Origin: Bacteroidetes bacterium ADurb.Bin174
GTDB lineage: Bacteria > Bacteroidota > Bacteroidia > Bacteroidales > Paludibacteraceae
Direction of reading: 5' to 3'
Length of the DNA: 64,000 nt
NCBI GenBank assembly: GCA_002070265.1
Contig: MWCX01000020.1
Coordinates: 1-64,000 of the forward strand
Position numbers and translations under genes: made by a program. This document shows, piece by piece, positions 55,636-62,948 of the stretch (positions are counted from its first letter, which is position 1; each line of letters begins with the position of its first letter). The notes under the pieces are model-generated. The model was not told the DNA's origin. It saw only the letters and a program-made list of their open reading frames with translations, and ran no database searches.

Positions 55636-57145
55636 GTACCTCGATCGCCCTTTTCAACCTCTTAATGGTTTCTTCCTTACCAATAATCTCGGTTATATCA
55701 AAAAGGTGCGGACCTTTGGAGTCGCCGACCAAACAGATGCGGAAAGCATTCATGACTGCTCCCATGCCATACTCTTTGGATGCTATCCACTCTTTTACGA
55801 CCGTCTCTGTATTTTCTGATGAAAAATCATCTATAGCTTTTAATATTAACGCCAATTCCTGCATCTGTTCAGCTGATTGAGTCTTCCAGCGTTTTTTGAT
55901 AGCAGCTTCCGCATATTCCGTTGGTGCTACAAAAAAGAAAGAAGCCTGTTCCCACAGTTCATGTACGAAATTCACCCTTTCTCGTACCATTTGCACCACT
56001 TTTTTTACCTTTTGCTTGTCTGCATCAATGTTGTGTTCAATCAACACCGGATAAAATAAATCAGTAATTTCTTCCACAGACTTCAATTGAACATATTGAT
56101 GATTGAACCATTTCCCTTTTTCATAATCGAATTTGGCTCCACTTTTACTCACACGCTCTAAAGAAAACAAATCAATCAATTCATCCATAGTAAAAATCTC
56201 CTGCTCCGTACCCGGATTCCATCCTAATAAAGCTAAGAAATTCACCAAGGCTTCGGGAAAATAGCCGGTTTCTCTGTAGCCTGAAGATATGGTTCCTGTT
56301 TTTTTATCTTTCCAGTCTAGAGGGAAAACCGGGAAGCCCAATCTGTCACCGTCGCGCTTGCTCAATTTGCCATTGCCATCAGGCTTTAACAATAAAGGCA
56401 AATGGGCAAACTGCGGCATTTTATCCGACCAGCCTAAATAGCGGTATAATAAAACATGTAAGGGCGAGGAGGGCAACCATTCCTCACCACGAATGACATG
56501 CGAAATATCCATGAGATAATCATCTACCACATTGGCCATGTGATAGGTGGGCAAACCATCTGCTGATTTATACAAAACCTTATCATCAAGAACCGACGAA
56601 TTGATCACTACTTTCCCGCGCACCAAATCATCGACCTCAATCTCCTGGTACGGCTCAATTTTGACGCGCACAACGTACTGCATTCTGCTGTCGACACGTT
56701 TTTGCACCTCTTCTGCAGAAAGTGTGAGTGAATTATTCATCTGCATTCGCGTAGATGCATCATATTGAAAATTAGGCATTTCAGTTCTTTTCGCTTCCAA
56801 TTCGGCAGGCGTATCAAAGGCTATATAAGCCAATCCTGCTTGCAGTAATTGATCTACATATTGTTTGTAAATAGCCTTTCGCTCACTTTGACGGTAGGGT
56901 GCATGCGGACCTGTTGAGTCAGACCCAATGCCCTCGTCCACCTGAATTTCGAGCCATTGCAAAGTCTCCACAATATACTCCTCAGCCCCGGATACAAAAC
57001 GGGTTGAATCGGTATCTTCAATACGCAACAAAAAATCGCCACCGTGTTTTTTGGCAAACAAATAATTATACAATGCTGTCCTTACACCACCGATGTGTAG
57101 TGGTCCGGTCGGACTCGGCGCAAATCTTACTCTTACTTTTCCCAT
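55628..57145 (-). CDS. gltX: Glutamate--tRNA ligase
   Basis: Class I synthetase charging tRNA-Glu. The 505 residues show [20 protein letters not shown] (HIGH-type motif, residues 8-27), the GlnRS/GluRS insert, [18 protein letters not shown], and KLSKRDGDR (KMSKS motif) near residue 257. The C-terminal anticodon-binding helical domain is complete. Length fits Bacteroidetes GluRS. Its promoter region lies to the right, against the start of the island at 57.2 kb. Confidence 0.96.
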   Translation of the reverse strand: MGKVRVRFAPSPTGPLHIGGVRTALYNYLFAKKHGGDFLLRIEDTDSTRFVSGAEEYIVETLQWLEIQVDEGIGSDSTGPHAPYRQSERKAIYKQYVDQLLQAGLAYIAFDTPAELEAKRTEMPNFQYDASTRMQMNNSLTLSAEEVQKRVDSRMQYVVRVKIEPYQEIEVDDLVRGKVVINSSVLDDKVLYKSADGLPTYHMANVVDDYLMDISHVIRGEEWLPSSPLHVLLYRYLGWSDKMPQFAHLPLLLKPDGNGKLSKRDGDRLGFPVFPLDWKDKKTGTISSGYRETGYFPEALVNFLALLGWNPGTEQEIFTMDELIDLFSLERVSKSGAKFDYEKGKWFNHQYVQLKSVEEITDLFYPVLIEHNIDADKQKVKKVVQMVRERVNFVHELWEQASFFFVAPTEYAEAAIKKRWKTQSAEQMQELALILKAIDDFSSENTETVVKEWIASKEYGMGAVMNAFRICLVGDSKGPHLFDITEIIGKEETIKRLKRAIEVLG

Positions 57146-57333
57146 TCAATTAATTTTAATAGCCACAAAAATAAGCAAAAGATTGGTAATAATTAAACGT
57201 GGGTGGGGTGCGAGGGTGTGATGGGTGTTTGGATATAATATCTAAAACGAGCACAATGTGGGGGGATGAGGTGAGTAGTATCAGTGATATTTTTAAATAC
57301 TTATTCTGCATCTCGTATCTCAAAAAAAATTTC

Positions 57334-57341
57334 TAACTTTG
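57334..57341 (+). promoter_or_regulatory. -7 promoter element for the methylase operon
   Basis: TAACTTTG matches TAnnTTTG, 29 bases before the ATG of the 75-residue stub. No TTG lies 19-21 bases upstream, so this is a half match; it is the only candidate in the gap after gltX. Confidence 0.35.
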
Positions 57342-57370
57342 TAAATTGGAATTATTATACACTTTTTGCA

Positions 57371-57598
57371 ATGAACGGACAATCCTTATCTCCTCTTACT
57401 GAAAAACTTAACCTTCTGGAACAAATTTTTCGCGAAGTTTTTGCCAGAGATAAAATTGATTGGGAAAAGTTAAAAATTAACCTTGGAAAACAATTCCAAA
57501 AAGGAATCGTACTTAACCGCATACTTTGCATATATAACCAAATTAAAAATCAACACCGTCCTACAAAAATGAAAGTTGTAGGAGTGGAGGTTAAATAA
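57371..57598 (+). CDS. Small protein resembling the N-terminal leader of type III Mod methylases
   Basis: A 75-residue protein (ATG at 57371; a longer frame from 57284 adds an unsupported stretch). The segment LEQIFREVFARDKIDWEKLK followed by INLGKQF resembles the leader of type III DNA methylases (Mod), where a LF-x-E-x-F ... KIDWEKLK..LG motif precedes the catalytic domain. In Mod this leader is part of one chain; here it ends in a stop and the methylase follows 7 bases later as a separate gene. It may help the methylase bind its partner, or be a leftover of a rearranged mod gene. First gene of the island operon. Confidence 0.55.
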   Translation: MNGQSLSPLTEKLNLLEQIFREVFARDKIDWEKLKINLGKQFQKGIVLNRILCIYNQIKNQHRPTKMKVVGVEVK

Positions 57599-57605
57599 TA
57601 TAGGG

Positions 57606-58874
57606 ATGCAACAACTAACGCAAATAATAGATTTTGAACACATTGAAGTAGATGAAAGTTGGTGTTTTAAAAATGTTCGATCCACCGAGCAATGGACCCA
57701 TGGTTATCATCGATATCCTGCTAAGTTTTTGCCTAATATAGTGAAAAAACTTATCGAAGAGTATGCCACTGATGATAGTATTGTAGCGGACATATTTGCG
57801 GGATGTGGAACTACGTTAGTAGAGGCAAAAATTCATGGTAAACCTTCAATTGGAGTCGACATTAATCCAGTCGCACAGCTAATAGCCCAGGTGAAAACTC
57901 GTGCTATGTTATCAGATAGACTTCTGTTAGAATACGATAAATTAGTGGATACGTTTGAAAGTTTCAAAGAAAGCGATGTTCAAGAGGCTGATGTTCACGA
58001 AAGGTTAGATTATTGGTTTCGAAAAGAAGAAAAAAATAAGATTATATTCTTACATGAAGAAATCTCTAAAATTAAAGAAACTGATTTTCGGAATTTCTTT
58101 TTAATTTGTTTGTCTAATATTTTAAAAAACTGTTCTCAGTGGCTTCAATCCAGTACAAAGCCACAAATTGATAAACTTAAAGAGCCAAATGACCCTTTTG
58201 ATGCTTTTCAGAAACATTGTAAAAAAATGATAAAGCAAAACAGAAATTATTACGAGGAGCTTTTTGAAAATGGTTTTTTGGACATTCCCTGTGAAATAAG
58301 ATTGGGAGATGCAAGAAATACTAAAATAGCAGATAATTCAGTAGGAATCATTATAACCTCTCCTCCATATGTAACTTCATATGAATATGCAGATATTCAC
58401 CAGTTAACAGGTTTCCTATTCAAATATATCGATAATTTGCCTGAGTTTAGAAAAGATTTTATTGGAACATTTTACTCAAATAATCAAGATACTAATACAC
58501 CAACCCCATCAAGCCAGAAGATAGTAGATGAACTTTTTGCAAGGGATGAGAAAAAGGCACGTGAAGTAGCCAACTATTTCAATGATATGTATGAAGTAGG
58601 AAAAGAAATGTATCGCATTTTAAAACCCAATGGGCATGCCTGTATCGTAATAGGTAACACTACATTTAAAGATGTAAAAATTAAATCAGCAGAAATTTTT
58701 TTTGAAATGCTTTTGAGTGTTGGTTTTAGAGAAGAAAAAGTAATAAAAAGAAGTATTCCTTATAAACTTATACCTGCAATACGTGATAAAAAAACAGGTA
58801 AATTTACGACATTGGATAATAAAAACAGTAAACTAGTTTATCCTGAAGAATATATTTTAATACTAAAGAAATGA
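57606..58874 (+). CDS. N4/N6 DNA methyltransferase
   Basis: A 422-residue SAM-dependent DNA methyltransferase of the N4-cytosine/N6-adenine class. Motif X-like HGYHRYPAKFLP (about residues 33-44) is followed by motif I IVADIFAGCGTT (62-73), GVDINPVAQL, and motif IV ITSPPYVTSYEY (about 252-263) with GLEVGNTTFKD-like VIGNTTF near 348. Motif I precedes motif IV, as in the alpha/gamma group. The target base and recognition site cannot be read from sequence. It has no fused target-recognition domain of clear type. The next gene starts one base after its stop, so it is coupled to the GHKL protein. AT-rich compared with the core genes. Confidence 0.85.
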   Translation: MQQLTQIIDFEHIEVDESWCFKNVRSTEQWTHGYHRYPAKFLPNIVKKLIEEYATDDSIVADIFAGCGTTLVEAKIHGKPSIGVDINPVAQLIAQVKTRAMLSDRLLLEYDKLVDTFESFKESDVQEADVHERLDYWFRKEEKNKIIFLHEEISKIKETDFRNFFLICLSNILKNCSQWLQSSTKPQIDKLKEPNDPFDAFQKHCKKMIKQNRNYYEELFENGFLDIPCEIRLGDARNTKIADNSVGIIITSPPYVTSYEYADIHQLTGFLFKYIDNLPEFRKDFIGTFYSNNQDTNTPTPSSQKIVDELFARDEKKAREVANYFNDMYEVGKEMYRILKPNGHACIVIGNTTFKDVKIKSAEIFFEMLLSVGFREEKVIKRSIPYKLIPAIRDKKTGKFTTLDNKNSKLVYPEEYILILKK

Positions 58875-58875
58875 T

Positions 58876-61131
58876 ATGGCTGTAAAAAAATTAAAAATAC
58901 GCCCATATGCGAGACTGTTAACAATGCTTGGTGAGCAATTGATAAAAAATGAACAAATCGCATTGGCTGAATTAATAAAAAACTCATATGATGCAGATGC
59001 AGATTGGGTTAAAATCAGCTTTGTTGATTTTGGCATTGAGAACTTGAATAAGATGATTATAAAGCCGGAATCAAAAATTGTAATAGAAGATAATGGACAC
59101 GGAATGACTCCTGAAATTATTGAGAAAAGTTGGATGAATCCAGCAACGCCAAATAAAAGAGTTGAATCTGGTACAGAAAAAAGGACAGAAGAGAAAAGAA
59201 GGGTTATTCAAGGAGAAAAAGGTATTGGGCGTTTTGCTATTTTAAAATTGGGACGGAAAATCATCATAACAACTCGACCCAAATCATCTGAACAAGAATA
59301 TATTATTAATTATGATTTGTCGTCTTATGATGATGATTTTTTATCTGTAGATGGGAAACAAAAGGAGCTGTTTATTGATGATATCACAATTGAAGCTACA
59401 TCTCAAAAAGCATCAATTATAATAGAGCGAGAAGTTAATGTAAATCATAAGGTTTATAAAAAACGAAATAATCAAGGTACAAAGATTGAAATTTCTAACT
59501 TAAAAGGTGAATGGTCAAAAACAAAATTAGAAGATGTTAGTGAGGAAACTCAAAAACTTGAATCTATCTTTGATAAGATATTTGATAAAAACACAGAAAC
59601 ATCTTTTGAAATAGGTTTTGAATTGAATGGGGAGAGATTTTTACATTCGGATAATACTATTGAGAGATTAGCAAATCTATTGGAATATAATACAGTATTT
59701 AAAATTACTAACGGTAAGTACAACGAGAAAGAACAATCTTTCATATACAATATAAATGGAGTTAATAAAAAAATATCTTTAAATGATTCGATGCTTAGTG
59801 GATTAAGAGTATATCGAGATTATTTTCTTAAAGAAAAGGACTTATTTGGAAATGCAGTTAGTAAATTATCAACATGTGGAGATTTTGAATTTAATTTTTT
59901 TATTTTTGATTTTAATGCAAATAAAGAAACAAAATACTATTTGGACAGAAAAGAAAAAGAATTAATCAAAAAACACAGAATATATTTATATAGAGATAAA
60001 ATTCGCGTAGCACCTTATGGCGACCCAAATGATGATTGGATTGGAACGGAAAAATTAAGAGCAATAAGACGTGCAGGTGACTTTTTAAGTAATGATCAAG
60101 TTGTTGGATTTGTTGATATTTCTAAAAAAAATAATCCAAAATTAAAAGACAAAACAAATAGAGAAGGGTTAATTGAAGAGGGTACTGCTACGCAAGATTT
60201 TATTGCCTTATTGCAGACTTTTTTATCTTATATACGACTACATCCTTATACACAATATCTTTTTAATCAAAAGCAAAAAGAAGAACAAGATATAAATAAA
60301 CTAAAAATTGTAGAAAATAAGTTTTCTGAATTAAAAAAAAGTATTTCTGATAATCCCATTGCAATGTCAGTTTATCAAGATATAGTAAAGTCTTATAAAG
60401 TAGAGAAAAAACTCTATGAAAGACGATTAGAATTAACTGAAGATTTGGCAGGCGTGGGATTATCTGTGGAAACAGCTTCACATGACATAATGCTGATGCT
60501 TTCAAAAGGGGTGTCAGCAATAGATGATTTAATAAAAGACTTAGAGAGCGGACTGCTTAATGAAGACCAAATTTCAAATGAATTATTGAAAATAAGAGGC
60601 ATTTTTTCATTTGTAAATTCTCAAATGAAAGATATACAACTTTTATTCAAGTCTTCAAAGCAAAGACGAAGACCTATAAGAGTTTTTGATGTACTAGAGA
60701 AGGTAATTAAAATTTATCAGCGTTCACTTAAGAGAGAGAATATTGAGTTAGTTATTGATAAAGTTGGTTCCCCAATAGTGGCTACGTGTACTGATGCAAT
60801 TTTATTGCAATTGTTTATAAATCTTTTCGACAACGCTATTTATTGGCTGTCTCATTGTTCGGATAAAAAAATAAATATTAAGTTGGATGGCAATATAAAT
60901 CAAGTTATTTTTTCAGATAACGGATCAGGTATTAATCCTGAGGATGAACCTTATGTTTTTGAGGCATTTTATTCTGGTAAAGAAGAAGGCAGAGGGTTAG
61001 GGTTATATATTGCACGTCAACTTTTACAAAGAATTGATTATTCTATTGATGTTGCCGAATTAAAATCTGAAAAAATACTTTCTGGAGCTAATTTTGTTAT
61101 AAACTTTACAAAACTTGAAAACAATGACTGA
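58876..61131 (+). CDS. GHKL ATPase with MutL/Hsp90-like N-terminus and histidine-kinase-like C-terminus
   Basis: A 751-residue soluble protein with two Bergerat ATPase folds. N-terminal fold: N-box AELIKNSYDADAD (E32, N36, D39), G1 EDNGHGM (D72-G76) and G2 GEKGIGRF (G113-G118), as in MutL, Hsp90 and MORC ATPases. Middle (about 470-530): helical, coiled-coil. C-terminal: ETASHDIML with H536 in the place of the phospho-accepting histidine, N-box INLFDNAIYW (about 649-658), G1 FSDNGSGI, F-box VFEAFYSG and G2 GRGLGLYI, the complete histidine-kinase set. No membrane segments. It therefore combines a MORC-like sensor or motor with a kinase unit and is followed at once by a receiver-domain gene. Function in the operon is inferred. 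Confidence 0.8.
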   Translation: MAVKKLKIRPYARLLTMLGEQLIKNEQIALAELIKNSYDADADWVKISFVDFGIENLNKMIIKPESKIVIEDNGHGMTPEIIEKSWMNPATPNKRVESGTEKRTEEKRRVIQGEKGIGRFAILKLGRKIIITTRPKSSEQEYIINYDLSSYDDDFLSVDGKQKELFIDDITIEATSQKASIIIEREVNVNHKVYKKRNNQGTKIEISNLKGEWSKTKLEDVSEETQKLESIFDKIFDKNTETSFEIGFELNGERFLHSDNTIERLANLLEYNTVFKITNGKYNEKEQSFIYNINGVNKKISLNDSMLSGLRVYRDYFLKEKDLFGNAVSKLSTCGDFEFNFFIFDFNANKETKYYLDRKEKELIKKHRIYLYRDKIRVAPYGDPNDDWIGTEKLRAIRRAGDFLSNDQVVGFVDISKKNNPKLKDKTNREGLIEEGTATQDFIALLQTFLSYIRLHPYTQYLFNQKQKEEQDINKLKIVENKFSELKKSISDNPIAMSVYQDIVKSYKVEKKLYERRLELTEDLAGVGLSVETASHDIMLMLSKGVSAIDDLIKDLESGLLNEDQISNELLKIRGIFSFVNSQMKDIQLLFKSSKQRRRPIRVFDVLEKVIKIYQRSLKRENIELVIDKVGSPIVATCTDAILLQLFINLFDNAIYWLSHCSDKKINIKLDGNINQVIFSDNGSGINPEDEPYVFEAFYSGKEEGRGLGLYIARQLLQRIDYSIDVAELKSEKILSGANFVINFTKLENND

Positions 61132-62272
61132 TGTTTTAGAATTATTTAGTGGAATTGGTGTAATAATAGACGATGCTTTTGAGCACAAGAATGACGATAT
61201 TATTTATAAGATTAAAGAATCGTTTGAAAAGAAAAATATTCCAATTTTAACTTTTTATAAATTACCAGAACTCTCAATGGTAACACACTTTAAAAATGTT
61301 AGTTTTATCATTTTAGATTGGAATTTGACTGAAACCCCAAGTGTTCCTGAAGCTGTAATACAAGATATTATTGAATTTATTAAAAAGGTAAATTCTTATG
61401 CATATCTCCCATTATTCATTTTTAGCAATGAAGCCCCGAATCATATTATTCTGAAGTTGGAAGAAGCTAATATCTATTTGAAAAATATATTTGTAAAGCA
61501 AAAACAAGAATTAAAGACTTCTCGGCAATTATTTTCTTTTATTAAAAAATGGATAAAGGAAACACCTTCAATTTATGTTTTGAAAAAAATGGAAGCTTCT
61601 GTGTTAAAATCAAAGAATGATTTATTTTGGGATTTTCAAAACATCAATTCTGATTGGGTTTATATTTTACAAAAAACTATTACATCGGATGGAGCTGATG
61701 CAAATATCGATCTACTAAATATACTTTTCAAGAATTTAATCGCAAGAACCAATTATACAGAATTTAATATGCCACCCAAACGCATAAAAAATACAAATCT
61801 TAAGAAAGATATCAGAAAAGTGTTAGAATGTGAAAGGTTTCTTACCAAAAATTTACCTGACAATCCTTGTTTTGGCGACATTTTCAAAACTACAAATAAT
61901 GGAAATATTTCATATTTGTTAAATATCAGACCAGATTGTGATATCATAAGAGGAGAAGATAAGACAGAGTTATATTGTTTGAAAGGGCGCGTTGTTGATG
62001 AAACGAAAATAAACAACAAATCAAAAGATGCTATTAAGTTCGAAAAGGGAAGTTTTATAAATAAAATAACTAATACTTATATTCCCTTTATTGATAATGG
62101 TTTAATTATAGAATTTTTATTTTATGATTTAAAGATTAAGAAATGGAAAGACATAAAAAATGATAGAATTGGGCGACTATTGCCTCCCTACATAACAAGA
62201 GTTCAACAGAATTATAGTTTGTATTCACAGCGTCAAGGGTTACCATCAATACCAGAAAAAGCAATAAAATAA
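61124..62272 (+). CDS. Receiver-domain protein with unknown C-terminal domain
   Basis: A 382-residue protein (ATG at 61124, overlapping the previous gene by 8 bases; an alternative ATG lies at 61115). The first 130 residues carry the receiver-domain residue set, numbered from 61115: acidic pair D19-D20 in GVIIDDAFE, phospho-acceptor D68 in FIILDWNL, S104 in PLFIFSNE and K128 in NIFVKQKQE. The spacing is that of response regulators with a longer first half. The remaining 250 residues match no family I recognise; they contain LLNIRPDCDIIRGEDKTELYCL and a conserved-looking end RIGRLLPPYITRVQQNY. No DNA-binding helix-turn-helix is apparent. It is probably the partner of the adjacent kinase-like protein. 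Confidence 0.7.
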   Translation: MTDVLELFSGIGVIIDDAFEHKNDDIIYKIKESFEKKNIPILTFYKLPELSMVTHFKNVSFIILDWNLTETPSVPEAVIQDIIEFIKKVNSYAYLPLFIFSNEAPNHIILKLEEANIYLKNIFVKQKQELKTSRQLFSFIKKWIKETPSIYVLKKMEASVLKSKNDLFWDFQNINSDWVYILQKTITSDGADANIDLLNILFKNLIARTNYTEFNMPPKRIKNTNLKKDIRKVLECERFLTKNLPDNPCFGDIFKTTNNGNISYLLNIRPDCDIIRGEDKTELYCLKGRVVDETKINNKSKDAIKFEKGSFINKITNTYIPFIDNGLIIEFLFYDLKIKKWKDIKNDRIGRLLPPYITRVQQNYSLYSQRQGLPSIPEKAIK

Positions 62273-62276
62273 AGTA

Positions 62277-62585
62277 ATGATCCTCCAATTCGAACCCAAT
62301 CTCCAATTTCAGCTTGATACTATTAACTCGGTTATTCGGTTGTTTGACGGACAACAGAAAGATAATGGTGAGACCGATTTTTTCATTCAGGAAGAAGGAA
62401 TGTTGAATTTTATTGACGGCATTGCAAACTGACTGATTATTTCGGAAGAATAAGTATTACAAAATTTTCAGCGCGAGAATGAATTAGAGATTTCTGAATC
62501 ATTGCACGGGATGAACTTTTCGGTGGAAATGGAAACCGGTACGGGAAAAACATACGTTTACTTAAATAATCTTTTACTCTCATAA
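62277..62585 (+). pseudogene. Remnant of type III restriction enzyme Res subunit (helicase)
   Basis: Starts 4 bases after the receiver gene. The frame reads MILQFEPNLQFQLDTINSV..., stops at TGA 62430-62432, continues in the same frame to TAA 62451-62453, then on through ELEISESLHGMNFSVEMETGTGKTYVYL before ending at TAA 62583. That order matches the N-terminus of type III Res helicases, where GMNFSVEMETGTGKTYVYL is the Walker A region. Comparing with the family, the stops sit where Arg (CGA) and Gln (CAA) are expected, so each looks like a single C-to-T change. All helicase motifs after Walker A and the nuclease domain are missing. Confidence 0.8.
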
Positions 62586-62648
62586 AAACACATTTTTTCA
62601 TCCCTAATTTCACAATCTGTATGTGAATTATAAATTCCACAGAAAAAC

Positions 62649-62688
62649 ACCCACCGAAAAACAAATTTCGATGGGTACTTTTTTCTTT
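62649..62688. terminator. Bidirectional terminator-like hairpin
   Basis: ACCCACCGAAA (62649-62659) and TTTCGATGGGT (62666-62676) pair over 11 positions with one G-T. A T-rich run (62679-62688) follows on the plus strand and an A-run on the left gives a T-run on the minus strand, so it could stop transcription both ways. It may end the island operon or the tRNA-like sequence on the minus strand. Confidence 0.6.
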
Positions 62689-62695
62689 GTGCATT

Positions 62696-62712
62696 GACGG
62701 ATTCGAACCGCC
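62696..62712 (-). other. tRNA T-arm-like fragment
   Basis: On the minus strand GGCGG-TTCGAAT-CCGTC forms a perfect T-stem/loop (five pairs, one of them G-U) with the invariant TTCGA loop, followed by AATGCAC-A, which could be an acceptor strand plus discriminator. No 5' half complementary to AATGCAC and no D-arm or anticodon arm is recognisable. It looks like a tRNA 3' end remnant, as left at integration sites. Confidence 0.4.
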
Positions 62713-62871
62713 CATAAGGCTGTGTGGTTGTGGACAAATTGCCTGCTTGTGTTTGAGGGTGCGTAATGTATCTGGAACGAGTGTAATTGAGAGAATAAGT
62801 GAGTAGTAATGCCATCAACAATTGTCTTTAACTATAGCCATTTGCTTATGAGGAAGTTTAAAAATCAGAGG

Positions 62872-62908
62872 AAATTAGGGGAAATTAGAGGAAAATTTCC
62901 CCTAATTT
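62872..62908. promoter_or_regulatory. 15-bp inverted repeat upstream of the Fic gene
   Basis: AAATTAGGGGAAATT (62872-62886) and AATTTCCCCTAATTT (62894-62908) are exact reverse complements, 7 bases apart. The pair ends 12 bases before the -7 element, a typical operator position. Confidence 0.6.
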
Positions 62909-62920
62909 AAAATAATGTGC

Positions 62921-62928
62921 TATCTTTG
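62921..62928 (+). promoter_or_regulatory. -7 promoter element for the Fic gene
   Basis: TATCTTTG matches the TAnnTTTG consensus, 20 bases before the Fic ATG; the -33 position falls in the inverted repeat and has no TTG. Confidence 0.5.
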
Positions 62929-62948
62929 TGCTCTAAAAGAGTAAAAAT

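Larger units (their letters stand above)
62586..62948. other. Noncoding gap between the Res remnant and the Fic gene
   Basis: No gene is supported in these 363 bases. They hold a terminator-like hairpin (62649-62688), a tRNA T-arm-like fragment on the minus strand (62696-62712), a weak repeat of the sequence at 57241-57280, and the Fic promoter region with a perfect inverted repeat. Confidence 0.6.

Noticed and set aside
55447-55819. Plus-strand frames across locus C
   Set aside because: Same kind of artefact from the inverted heptamer tract, partly antisense to gltX.
57284-57598. Longer 104-residue start for the Mod-leader-like gene
   Set aside because: The extra N-terminal residues cover the promoter -7 element and show no conserved pattern.
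57371-62272. Identification as BREX, DISARM or Detocs
   Set aside because: No PglZ, BrxC, DrmA/B or nucleotide phosphorylase/phosphatase effector is encoded. The partners here (N4/N6 methylase, MORC-like kinase, receiver, type III Res) do not match those systems.
62680-62770. A complete tRNA gene on the minus strand
   Set aside because: Only a T-arm and a possible acceptor strand are present; no D-arm, anticodon arm or 5' acceptor strand could be found.
62437-62821. Two minus-strand frames of about 90 residues over the Res remnant and the gap
   Set aside because: They are antisense to the clear Res homology and to the hairpin; no known domain.
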